Assembly (NCBI GenBank): GCA_013329215.1
Contig: DUKS01000061.1
Span: 1-40,121 of the forward strand
From: Nanobdellota archaeon
Lineage (GTDB): Archaea; Nanobdellota; Nanobdellia; SCGC-AAA011-G17; GW2011-AR17
DNA: 40,121 nt
Direction: 5' to 3'
The position numbers were made by a program, and so were the translations under genes. How positions within the stretch are numbered: position 1 is the stretch's first letter; each line of letters opens with the position of its first letter. The notes beneath the pieces are model-generated. The model ran no database searches, was not told the origin of the DNA, and saw nothing but the letters and a program-made list of their open reading frames with translations. Positions 30,703-38,243 of this stretch are shown in pieces.

Positions 30703-33700
30703 GCATAAAACAGACCTTACAGCTTGCTGTGTTTATAATTTTAATTTTGGTTTTTTCTTCAATAGCTTTAGCGGTTGACGGCGTAAGCATTTATGAGGCA
30801 ACATTTATACCTAGCTGTAGCGCAGCAGGATTTGAAGATTGTGAAATCGTACTCGGCGGTTTCGCTTTTAAAATAGACACAATAGAAGGCGAAACAATAA
30901 CTGATGAGTTGCACCTGTTTCCCGGGGATTTTACTTCGGAAATCTCTTCATATGAACGTGAAAGCATACATTGCGATAATCCCCAGCAGATAGCTGTTGC
31001 CAAATATGATGAAACCGAGGACAAATGGGTTCTTCTTGCGCCTGAGAGGCAACAGCCTCCTGAGCCGGATACTGCAAGGCTTGGTGCTTACAAGATAAGG
31101 GCATACATTGGCGAGCCCGGCATTTATGCGGTTGTGCAAAGGACGCAAGAAATTGTTTCAGATATTGATAAAGAGGCGGGGCTTTACTGCAATCGGCGGG
31201 TTTGCGGTATATACAGGGGATTTGAATCAGACCCGGAAAGCGGAAATGTGCAGATTAATGCTCAGATAAATCTTTCTTTCTGCAATATAGTCATGGGCTG
31301 TGATGCCACTGATGATGAAATATGCAGTGAGGCTTGCCTACAGGGTACAGACCCCCAGTGCGGAACATGCTATGCTACTGCCGAAGGCGGTGACTGCTGT
31401 AAACCGTTTGGGGAAGATGGCGCGCCTGACGGAATTTGCGATGGTGACTGTTGGACTGTCACTGATGAAAACGGTATTGTAAAGGACAGCACAGACCCGG
31501 ATTGTGTTGCAGCTGTTGAGCTCTATGAGCAGCCTGAAGATGACAACATGATGTTGTTCGGCCACAAATTTGAGCCGGATCTTGCAGAAGAACGGCTGAT
31601 AATATGGAATATTGAAGAAGATCTTGGTTATCCTGTATTGCTGGAAGGGGGGTTTACTTTAATGGCCTCAGGGGCGTCTGTGCCGGGCACATTATTCTTG
31701 TACGACATGGAAGGCGGAATGCATAGTGTATTGGCAAATAGGCTGAGCCTTCCTTTCCCGCCAATGGGGATTAAAGCTATAGGCGTTAGCACCAAAAAAA
31801 CGGGTTCAGGCGCTGAACATTTTATAAACGTATCATTACGTGTCCATAAGGACAAGGACACTGATGAACCGCAAAACGCAGACCCAGACCTGGACAATTC
31901 TACAAATTATGAAGACTGCCATGACACAAACCCCTATATTCATCCTGGCGCAACAGAAATTGAAAATGGCATTGACGATGACTGTGACTCATACGGGCAT
32001 TATTCACCAGTAACACATGCGTTTGAAACAAACATAGGGGTAAGCAGTTCCGAGGGCTGTTTGGCCTGGCTTGCCTGCGGTTCTGGTGTTGCAATCAGTA
32101 CGCGTATGTATCAAATGCCTTGCACAGGGCATATTGAGTTTACCGCAATAGATTCAACTTCTTATGCTGAGGTTTGGAGGCAGCAACAATGCACGGAGTG
32201 CACAGAGAGTGCCTGTCCTGGCGGATCCAAATTCGTAAACGACCAGTACGGTGTAAAGGCAAGGTATTGCTTGGATAGAATGGACTACGGCCCGTGGCAC
32301 ACATATCAGGCGCTTTTTGCGTATGGCTTTGAAACAGACGGGTTTGACTGCAGCAATAGCTGTGCACCGAAGTCTGTAGCTTCCTGCAGAGCTGAGATTG
32401 GCTCATGTTCAGGAGCTTCGTTTATTGGGTCTGAATCAAGATTCAATGGTTGGGACATGAGCGGCTACAGTTATGCAAAAGACGAGTGCTTTGCAGAAGA
32501 TTCCGATTATGATTGTGATTGGTCATGGAACGATGAGGGCCCTATTTCTGCTTCATGGCTAAGGGATGAGATAAATTCCCCACAAAATCAGGTTCCTTTA
32601 GCAAGGGGGGATGTTGTGTATATAGCAGCGACCGGGCCTAATACATGCACAAGCGACTGTGATTACGGTGTTGTAAGGTTTGATGTTTATTGCAATGAGC
32701 CAATCCCCCCAAAAGATGTTCCTAACACTGTGGATGAAGGTATAACCGTCGGAGAGAAAAAGCCGCTTGTAGTACATCTCTGCAAGACTGATAACTTTAA
32801 TGACTTTGCAAAAGAATGCGTGGACGGTGAATATTGCAGCTTTGAAACCGAAACAGAATCCGGCAGTTGTGATTACACAGAGGAAACAGATATAGGCATT
32901 AAACCATTTTTTGCGTATTCCTGCAGGTCAGATGGGGAATGTTTCTCATTCTACGCAGATAATTTTCATGTCTGCGCCGAAAAAGAGCAATGCTCACGCG
33001 CTGAGGGAGGCGCAAGCGAATTCCAGAACGAGGATTTGGACTGCGACGGCCTAACGCCTTATGAGTTTGTGAAAGATGAAAGCGGCGCAGATACAGGCGT
33101 GATTGATTATACAACGCCGAAAGACCCGGACTGCAGGGACTTCTGCGTGCACGGCCAATGCAGGGTGCAGGACCATACATGGTGCGATACGAGCCAGGGA
33201 ACCCCGAACTGGACCACTTCAAGCTACTGCTCAATGTGCAGCTCGCAGGACTCAACATGCGCAGGAAGCGTCTGCGCTGAAGGAGAGAAATCATGCGGCG
33301 CAGGCTGCAGGCAGGATGCGTGCGACACAGCCGCAAACAAGTGGTGCAATAACGGCGTTTGGGTTGCAAATGAATACTGCGCGAAATGCGGCATGCTTGA
33401 CGCTGACGGGATATGCGTGCAATCATGCACAACCGCGTCATGCGACACAGAATACAATAAGACCTGCAGAAGCATTGGAAGCAGGCTGTTGTGGGTTGAG
33501 AGCTACCGTGACACCCCTTATTGTGAAACAGCTTCCTGCACAGGCAGGGACAGCTCATGCGCAGGAACATGCACTGCAGGAAACTGCGATATTTACAGCA
33601 ACAAATACTGCACTTCATCAGGAACATGGAGCGATGCAAATTACTGCGCTGAATGCGGCGCGATAGACTCAGGCTGCGGCACAGGGCCCTGCGCTGATAC

Positions 33701-35144
33701 TACAGGCGGCAGCCCAACTTGTGACATTTACGCCCACAAAGTCTGCCTCGGCGGGGTATGGAAGGCTTCAACAGAAGGCCCCGACTATTGCACTAACTGC
33801 GCTGACAGGGACCAGACTTTCTGCACAGCCGAGTGCGGTGATGAAGACACCGAAACAAACTGCTCAAACAGCATTGATGACAACTGCGACGGCCTGACAG
33901 ACTGCCAGGACAATGCAGCCTGCGGCTCTTCGCCATATTGCGCAGAACCGCCCTGCCCCCCATTCTCAACAGACAACTGCGGCCTTGACAGCCCGCCTTC
34001 ATGCATTGCAGGCACAAGAACCTGCGGCGTTGACGGCAAATGGGGAGCTTGCAGCACTGCAGACTCAATTGAAACAGAAGTGTGCAATGGGCTTGACGAT
34101 GACTGCGATGGCTCAACAGATGAAGGGTGCGTATGCCGGGATGGCGAATCAAAAGTGTGCGGTGAAGACAGGGGCGCATGCTCGTCAGGGGTCCAGAGGT
34201 GCACAGGCGGCCAGTGGGGCACCTGCTACAGGAGCTCGCGCTCAATTGCAAGAAATGAAATATGCAACGACGGAATTGACAATGACTGCGACGGCAAGAT
34301 AGATGAGAATTGCCCGTGCGTTACAGGCGCAAACCAGTCTTGCGGCGAGGCCGTTGGCATATGCAAGCAGGGAAAGCAGGTATGCACAAATGCCAAGTGG
34401 GGGGAATGCGCAGGGCAGGTTGGCAAGCTGGTTGAAAATTCAAATACAGGCGGCATATGCTCTGACGGGATTGATAATGACTGCGATGGCAATGTAGACG
34501 CTGCTGATGACGGATGCGCTGTCACAAGGGTCGCGGATATGGCTGCATCATGCTTTGACTTTAAGCAGAACGCCGATGAGACAGGCATGGACTGCGGGGG
34601 GTCAAAATGCTCATCATGCGAAGGCGCAACATGCAATGACAAAAAGGTAAACGGCGATGAGACTGGAAAAGACTGCGGAGGCTCTTGCCCGCCGTGCGCT
34701 GATGCAAGGATGAATGTCAGGGAAGGACCGGGGACGGAAGGGGCAGTAGAGGAAACAGAGGCAATAGGGGAATGCGGCGATGGTTCGTGTGATGCTAATG
34801 AGGACTCAGAAACCTGCCCTGACGACTGCGCTGCAGAGCCTGCAACTGTATTCAGCTTTGGCACAATAATGATAATCGTAATCATCCTCGGCGTGATCGG
34901 GGGAGGATATTTGGCTTACAAGAAAGGGTTAATCAAGATAAAAGGAAAAGCGCCTGCAAAAGAAGCATTCCCTGCGCCTAAAGGCGCTTCAGGCGCACAG
35001 CCTTCTTCACAGTTCAGGCAGCCACAGTACAAGCCTGTGCAGCCCTCTGTTGCAGGTAAAGCGCCAAGGAAAGAGCTTAAGACGAAGGAAGAGCTTGAGC
35101 TTGAAAGGTCCATGAAGGAAGAGAAAGAGCTTCTTAAGAAATAA
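30699..35144 (+). CDS. Large Cys-rich surface protein with MopE-type motifs and C-terminal membrane anchor
   Basis: A 1481-aa protein with a signal peptide (LAVFIILILVFSSIALAV). Repeated MopE-type putative metal-binding motifs occur: NGIDDDCDS near residue 422, NSIDDNCDGLTD near 1057, NGLDDDCDGSTDEGC near 1129, NDGIDNDCDGKIDENC near 1189 and SDGIDNDCDGNVD near 1254. Further acidic Cys motifs are GDGSCDANEDSETCPDDC. The middle (about 810-1050) has short Cys-rich repeats such as CDTAANKWCNNGVWVANEYCAKCG. A transmembrane helix (TIMIIVIILGVIGGGYLAY, about 1387-1405) precedes a basic cytoplasmic tail. It should sit outside the cell, anchored at the C-terminus, and may bind Ca2+ or another metal. 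Part of the DNA from 33100 on is richer in GC than the start of the gene. Confidence 0.83.
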   Translation: MSIKQTLQLAVFIILILVFSSIALAVDGVSIYEATFIPSCSAAGFEDCEIVLGGFAFKIDTIEGETITDELHLFPGDFTSEISSYERESIHCDNPQQIAVAKYDETEDKWVLLAPERQQPPEPDTARLGAYKIRAYIGEPGIYAVVQRTQEIVSDIDKEAGLYCNRRVCGIYRGFESDPESGNVQINAQINLSFCNIVMGCDATDDEICSEACLQGTDPQCGTCYATAEGGDCCKPFGEDGAPDGICDGDCWTVTDENGIVKDSTDPDCVAAVELYEQPEDDNMMLFGHKFEPDLAEERLIIWNIEEDLGYPVLLEGGFTLMASGASVPGTLFLYDMEGGMHSVLANRLSLPFPPMGIKAIGVSTKKTGSGAEHFINVSLRVHKDKDTDEPQNADPDLDNSTNYEDCHDTNPYIHPGATEIENGIDDDCDSYGHYSPVTHAFETNIGVSSSEGCLAWLACGSGVAISTRMYQMPCTGHIEFTAIDSTSYAEVWRQQQCTECTESACPGGSKFVNDQYGVKARYCLDRMDYGPWHTYQALFAYGFETDGFDCSNSCAPKSVASCRAEIGSCSGASFIGSESRFNGWDMSGYSYAKDECFAEDSDYDCDWSWNDEGPISASWLRDEINSPQNQVPLARGDVVYIAATGPNTCTSDCDYGVVRFDVYCNEPIPPKDVPNTVDEGITVGEKKPLVVHLCKTDNFNDFAKECVDGEYCSFETETESGSCDYTEETDIGIKPFFAYSCRSDGECFSFYADNFHVCAEKEQCSRAEGGASEFQNEDLDCDGLTPYEFVKDESGADTGVIDYTTPKDPDCRDFCVHGQCRVQDHTWCDTSQGTPNWTTSSYCSMCSSQDSTCAGSVCAEGEKSCGAGCRQDACDTAANKWCNNGVWVANEYCAKCGMLDADGICVQSCTTASCDTEYNKTCRSIGSRLLWVESYRDTPYCETASCTGRDSSCAGTCTAGNCDIYSNKYCTSSGTWSDANYCAECGAIDSGCGTGPCADTTGGSPTCDIYAHKVCLGGVWKASTEGPDYCTNCADRDQTFCTAECGDEDTETNCSNSIDDNCDGLTDCQDNAACGSSPYCAEPPCPPFSTDNCGLDSPPSCIAGTRTCGVDGKWGACSTADSIETEVCNGLDDDCDGSTDEGCVCRDGESKVCGEDRGACSSGVQRCTGGQWGTCYRSSRSIARNEICNDGIDNDCDGKIDENCPCVTGANQSCGEAVGICKQGKQVCTNAKWGECAGQVGKLVENSNTGGICSDGIDNDCDGNVDAADDGCAVTRVADMAASCFDFKQNADETGMDCGGSKCSSCEGATCNDKKVNGDETGKDCGGSCPPCADARMNVREGPGTEGAVEETEAIGECGDGSCDANEDSETCPDDCAAEPATVFSFGTIMIIVIILGVIGGGYLAYKKGLIKIKGKAPAKEAFPAPKGASGAQPSSQFRQPQYKPVQPSVAGKAPRKELKTKEELELERSMKEEKELLKK

Positions 35145-35198
35145 TTTCTGAACCGCCTTTATTTCGGGTTGCTACACGTTCTTTACAATATAAAAAAG

Positions 35199-35207
35199 TT
35201 TATAAAA
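35199..35207 (+). promoter_or_regulatory. TATA box of the paired membrane-anchored protein genes
   Basis: TTTATAAAA centred 27 nt upstream of ATG 35230, giving a leaderless start. Confidence 0.5.
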
Positions 35208-35229
35208 GAAGCAACATTAAGCTTCCTAT

Positions 35230-35805
35230 ATGAAAACAAAGCCTGCAAAGCTGGAAAAAAAGTCCAGGAAAAAGCTCTATATTGGCCTGCTGGGAATTAT
35301 GATAATAGCCATAATGGTTGGCAGCGCGCTGGACCTGTGGAAAAGCGAAGACGGTGAAGGTGCGTATGAATACAAGGGGCTTACGTTTGCGCAGACAGAT
35401 GCAGGGTGGATTGCTTTCAAGCCTGACGGCACGCAGATACTTATCATGACAAATCCTGCTGAGCTGGCGAACCTTACAGTGCCTTATGTAAACATTGACA
35501 AGCTTAACGCATACAGCAAGGTATACGTGGCATTCAACCCAAAAGAGAGGGTGAGGACTGCTATGAACGAATTTTTCAGGTTTATAGATGTTCAGCCGCT
35601 TACAGTGCCTGCATGCACAGAAGACAATGAGCAGTGCGCGGACATGCCGATAAAGGATTGCAAGGATGCCGGCAGCGGCGTTGGCGTTTTGCTTTTCAGG
35701 GAAGCAAACCAGACGGAAATCAGTTTTAACAATGACTGCCTGGTTATACAAGGCAAAGACCTTACAAAGGTAGTAGATAAGATTGTAATGGAGAGGATAG
35801 CATGA
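35230..35805 (+). CDS. Membrane-anchored exported protein, paralogue 1
   Basis: A 191-aa protein: basic N-terminus, one transmembrane helix (LYIGLLGIMIIAIMVGSAL) and an external domain. The C-terminal block CADMPIKDCKDAGSGVGVLLFREANQTEISFNNDCLVIQGKDLTKVVDKIVM resembles the end of the next protein (CADAKRQSSVIWLKYGNETSITTAGDCVLVQGRTEKDILRAADRL), so the two are tandem paralogues. Several NxT/S sequons are present (NLT, NQT). I know of no function. The stop overlaps the start of the next gene (ATGA), so translation is coupled and a heteromeric pair is plausible. Confidence 0.7.
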   Translation: MKTKPAKLEKKSRKKLYIGLLGIMIIAIMVGSALDLWKSEDGEGAYEYKGLTFAQTDAGWIAFKPDGTQILIMTNPAELANLTVPYVNIDKLNAYSKVYVAFNPKERVRTAMNEFFRFIDVQPLTVPACTEDNEQCADMPIKDCKDAGSGVGVLLFREANQTEISFNNDCLVIQGKDLTKVVDKIVMERIA

Positions 35806-36533
35806 GCAATATTGACTTAAGCGGGGATAAGAGGCCAGGGGATGATGCTGTTGAGGGAAGCGCGCATCACCACCGCCATAACGATGAGGACATGAGAGAT
35901 GATTCAACAGACAGCAGGAAAATGAATATCTTTATCGCGTGCCTGTTAGGAGCTTTGGTAATATTTGCGGCAATTGTCTACATAAACCAGAGAACCGGCT
36001 TCCTGTCAACAAATGACCTTGCTTATTATAAATATTCAAACGGCGCTGATGAATTCAATGTAAGAAAAGTCATAAGGGACCAGTACGTTGGCTGGCAGAT
36101 AGAGATGTTTGTAAAAGATTACCGCTATCTGCTTGAAATATACAACGACCCGGCAAGCCTTGAAGATATTCCTGTCGACCGTGCCGCAAAAAACACCCTA
36201 TTGGACGATAAAAGCATGTTTATCACATGGGACCCGAAGCCGGAACACACAATAACAACTGCTTTTGCGTATGACGACCTGAACAAGGTAATAGACAATC
36301 CTGACCTGTTTAACATCCCGGTGAACCTATCGCAGACAGAGCCTTACAGGAATTTTACTGTAAAAACCTGCGCTGATGCAAAAAGGCAAAGCAGCGTGAT
36401 ATGGCTGAAATACGGCAATGAGACAAGCATAACAACAGCCGGGGACTGCGTTTTAGTGCAGGGCAGGACAGAAAAAGACATATTAAGGGCCGCAGACAGG
36501 CTGTCATTGCTTTTGCTTGGCGTAATGAATTAA
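35802..36533 (+). CDS. Membrane-anchored exported protein, paralogue 2
   Basis: A 243-aa protein with a longer, polar, His- and Asp-rich cytoplasmic N-terminus (SAHHHRHNDEDMRDDSTDS), one transmembrane helix (IFIACLLGALVIFAAIVYI) and an external domain ending in the block shared with the preceding protein. In both, a Cys pair (one in CAD/KDC, one in GDC/NDC) is placed to form a disulfide outside the membrane. The His-rich cluster could bind metal but is not a known motif. The gene ends one base before the MJ0882-like methyltransferase gene, so transcription probably continues into it. Confidence 0.7.
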   Translation: MSNIDLSGDKRPGDDAVEGSAHHHRHNDEDMRDDSTDSRKMNIFIACLLGALVIFAAIVYINQRTGFLSTNDLAYYKYSNGADEFNVRKVIRDQYVGWQIEMFVKDYRYLLEIYNDPASLEDIPVDRAAKNTLLDDKSMFITWDPKPEHTITTAFAYDDLNKVIDNPDLFNIPVNLSQTEPYRNFTVKTCADAKRQSSVIWLKYGNETSITTAGDCVLVQGRTEKDILRAADRLSLLLLGVMN

Positions 36534-36534
36534 G

Positions 36535-37125
36535 ATGGTTGAGCATTATTTTTCCAAAAAGCAGGGTTCTGAGTTGAAGATTAGGGAGATAGTAGCAACT
36601 ATAAGGGGCATTAAAGTTAAGCTTAAGCTCGGCTCGGGGACGTTTTCTTCGAAGCGTGTCGATTCCGGCTCAAGGCTGCTTGCTGAGGCAATGCAAATAG
36701 GAAAGAATGACTCTGTTCTTGATTTAGGCTGCGGCACAGGCATTGTCGGGATTGTTGCTTCGCATTTGACAGGCAATGAAGTTGTGCTTGCCGATGTCAA
36801 TGAAAGGGCGTGCATGCTTGCAAAAGAGAACAGCGGGGGGCTGGCTAACATTACGGTCCTTTGCGGTGATATGTACGAGCCTGTTAGCGGGAAAAATTTT
36901 GACGTCATTGCACTTAATCCGCCTTACACAGCAGGCAGAAGCGTTTGCTTTAAGATGATTGAAGAGGCAAAGGGGCACCTGAACAAGGGGGGCTCGCTGC
37001 AGCTGGTTGCGCGGCACAAGAAGGGCGGGGAAACCCTGAGCAGACGAATGTATGGCGTATTTGGGAATATGCAGGTTATCGTAAAAAAATCAGGATACAG
37101 GGTTTACATGTCGGTAAATAATTAG
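36535..37125 (+). CDS. Class I SAM methyltransferase, MJ0882/RsmC-like
   Basis: A 196-aa protein that follows archaeal MJ0882 along its full length: N-terminal REIVATIRGIKVKLKLGSGTFSSKRVDSGSRLLAEAM, SAM-binding motif I VLDLGCGTG (61-69), motif II acidic residue in VVLADVNERA, motif IV NPPY (128-131) and a C-terminal GNMQVIVKKSGYRVYMS. NPPY and the general layout place it with amino-group N-methyltransferases of COG2813, the family of bacterial RsmC (16S rRNA m2G). The exact substrate in archaea is not known from sequence. A Trm112-like gene follows 26 nt downstream; Trm112 is an activator of several NPPY methyltransferases, which suggests, but does not prove, a partnership. Confidence 0.88.
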   Translation: MVEHYFSKKQGSELKIREIVATIRGIKVKLKLGSGTFSSKRVDSGSRLLAEAMQIGKNDSVLDLGCGTGIVGIVASHLTGNEVVLADVNERACMLAKENSGGLANITVLCGDMYEPVSGKNFDVIALNPPYTAGRSVCFKMIEEAKGHLNKGGSLQLVARHKKGGETLSRRMYGVFGNMQVIVKKSGYRVYMSVNN

Positions 37126-37137
37126 GTTTATAAAGTG
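37126..37137 (+). promoter_or_regulatory. TATA box of the Trm112-like gene
   Basis: GGTTTATAAAGT, just after the methyltransferase stop codon and about 20-25 nt before ATG 37152. Confidence 0.5.
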
Positions 37138-37151
37138 CATTATTCTCCGAA

Positions 37152-37316
37152 ATGGTAATGGCAGCGAAAGAATTAAGCAAGGAACTGCTGGATGTGCTGG
37201 CTTGCCCTGTTTGCAAATCCGGGCTTGCCTATAGCAAGGCAAAACAGGAGCTTCACTGCAAAAAATGCAGGAAAACCTATAAGGTGAAGGAAGGGATACC
37301 TATACTGCTTCCGTAA
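37152..37316 (+). CDS. Trm112-like zinc-ribbon protein (54 aa, absent from ORF track)
   Basis: Below the track's size limit. The translation MVMAAKELSKELLDVLACPVCKSGLAYSKAKQELHCKKCRKTYKVKEGIPILLP is a typical Trm112/UPF0434-type small protein: LLDVLACPVCK, a second CKKC pair completing a zinc ribbon, and the near-universal C-terminal YxVKEGIPILLP. In archaea and eukaryotes Trm112 stabilises and activates methyltransferases acting on tRNA, rRNA and release factor. It lies between the MJ0882-like methyltransferase and tRNA-Ser, with its own TATA box and a leaderless start. The alternative start at Met3 (37158) cannot be excluded. Confidence 0.9.
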   Translation: MVMAAKELSKELLDVLACPVCKSGLAYSKAKQELHCKKCRKTYKVKEGIPILLP

Positions 37317-37339
37317 TGTTATGGGGCTAAGTCCCTTAT

Positions 37340-37423
37340 GCCGTGGTGGCGCAACCTGGTACCGCGCTAGCCTTGAGAGCTAGTTCCCGCAAGGGTTTCC
37401 CGGTTCAAATCCGGGCCACGGCG
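37340..37423 (+). tRNA. tRNA-Ser (anticodon UGA)
   Basis: Acceptor GCCGTGG/CCACGGC, anticodon stem CTAGC/GCTAG with loop CTTGAGA giving TGA, class-II variable arm with CCC-GCAA-GGG, T-arm CCCGG-TTCAAAT-CCGGG, discriminator G as expected for tRNA-Ser. No clear TATA box was found; it may be transcribed with the Trm112-like gene 23 nt upstream. Its 3' end is repeated at 37480-37494. Confidence 0.95.
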
Positions 37424-37494
37424 TAGTGAGCGTGCGAACGGAGCTGGGGCGCGGCACAAAAATCTCGGATTTTTGGCAGCCGGGCCACGGCGTA
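37411..37494 (+). repeat. Duplicated tRNA-Ser 3' tail with hairpin spacer
   Basis: CCGGGCCACGGCGTA is present at 37411-37425 (tRNA end plus 2 nt) and at 37480-37494. The spacer contains the perfect hairpin AAAAATC-TCG-GATTTTT (37459-37475) and GAACGGAGC. Downstream, 37495-37607 holds no supported gene; the tracked minus-strand ORF here is a translation of the tRNA. Confidence 0.75.
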
Positions 37495-37607
37495 CAATCT
37501 TCAGAAAGTGCTAGAAACTTGCGTTCAGCACCATGCTGTAGCTTCATTTGGTTGGCCCTATCGTTGGGTGCGCTTCGGTTGGCTTCTAGAACCATTAGGT
37601 GGCAGCC

Positions 37608-38192
37608 TTACTCTTCCTTGTTTTCGGCTGATTTCTTCTTTTTTGAAGTGATTGCTTTTCTATACAGAACTACTGCCACAAGAAGGATTATTGCAAGCCC
37701 TATGCCTTTGTACCAGCTACTGTAATTCAGTGTTTTTTCCACAACGCCCTGGTTGGTCGGCGCTTTGCCTAAGATTTCCGGAGCTTGGCTTGCTGCATAG
37801 TCGGCCACACTTTGGAATATAAGCGTTACCTTGCCGTTCTCAATCTTATAAATGTCTAACAGAAGGTCTTCCTCGTCATCCTGGTCCAGGTCAACTTTAA
37901 CCACGTTGTCAAGCTTAAAAGCAGGTATTGCCTGCGCCATGCTTGCGCCTTCTCCGCTGTAAGGGTACACATTAATTTTGACGCTGGTGTTGGAACGTGA
38001 TATTTCCTTCAGCCTGAGGGAGTGGGTTGCATTTAACAGGTTAAATCTTACTATATCCCCTGTTTCAATTAATATCCCCTGCAGAGGCTGTTCTGAAAAA
38101 TCCTCTAAATCATATGCATTTGCCGCAAACACTGCCGGCACGGCTAACAGGGCAATTATTGCCATTAAAGCGATTATATTGTTTTTTTGCAT
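37608..38192 (-). CDS. Exported protein with C-terminal membrane anchor, unknown function
   Basis: A 194-aa protein with a signal peptide (IIALMAIIALLAVPAVFAA), an exterior domain rich in beta strands, including an acidic loop VDLDQDDEEDLLLDI, and a C-terminal transmembrane helix (YKGIGLAIILLVAVVLYRKAI) followed by a basic tail. The ends orient the domain outside the cell. The strand-rich domain with LRLKEISRSNTSVKINVYPYSGE has a look of small Ig-like or SipW-type surface domains seen in archaeal exported proteins, but no family is assigned. It is divergent from trm1 and shares a single symmetric TATA region with it. Confidence 0.7.
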   Translation of the reverse strand: MQKNNIIALMAIIALLAVPAVFAANAYDLEDFSEQPLQGILIETGDIVRFNLLNATHSLRLKEISRSNTSVKINVYPYSGEGASMAQAIPAFKLDNVVKVDLDQDDEEDLLLDIYKIENGKVTLIFQSVADYAASQAPEILGKAPTNQGVVEKTLNYSSWYKGIGLAIILLVAVVLYRKAITSKKKKSAENKEE

Positions 38193-38213
38193 GGGTTGAT
38201 AATAATAGAAACC

Positions 38214-38223
38214 TATTTATAAA
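38214..38223. promoter_or_regulatory. Shared bidirectional TATA element
   Basis: TATTTATAAA reads as a TATA-like box on both strands. Its edges lie 22 nt from the minus-strand ATG (38192) and 21 nt from the plus-strand ATG (38244), so one site may serve two leaderless genes. Confidence 0.5.
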
Positions 38224-38243
38224 CGTTTTGAATCTATCCTTGT

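Noticed and set aside
32899-33639. 246-aa minus-strand ORF inside the 1481-aa gene
   Set aside because: Cys/Arg-rich antisense frame produced by the Cys-rich repeats of the real gene.
37380-37595. 71-aa minus-strand ORF across tRNA-Ser and its tail repeat
   Set aside because: The end of the translation (TPWPGFEPGNPC) is just the antisense of the tRNA T-arm and variable arm; there is no promoter or family match.
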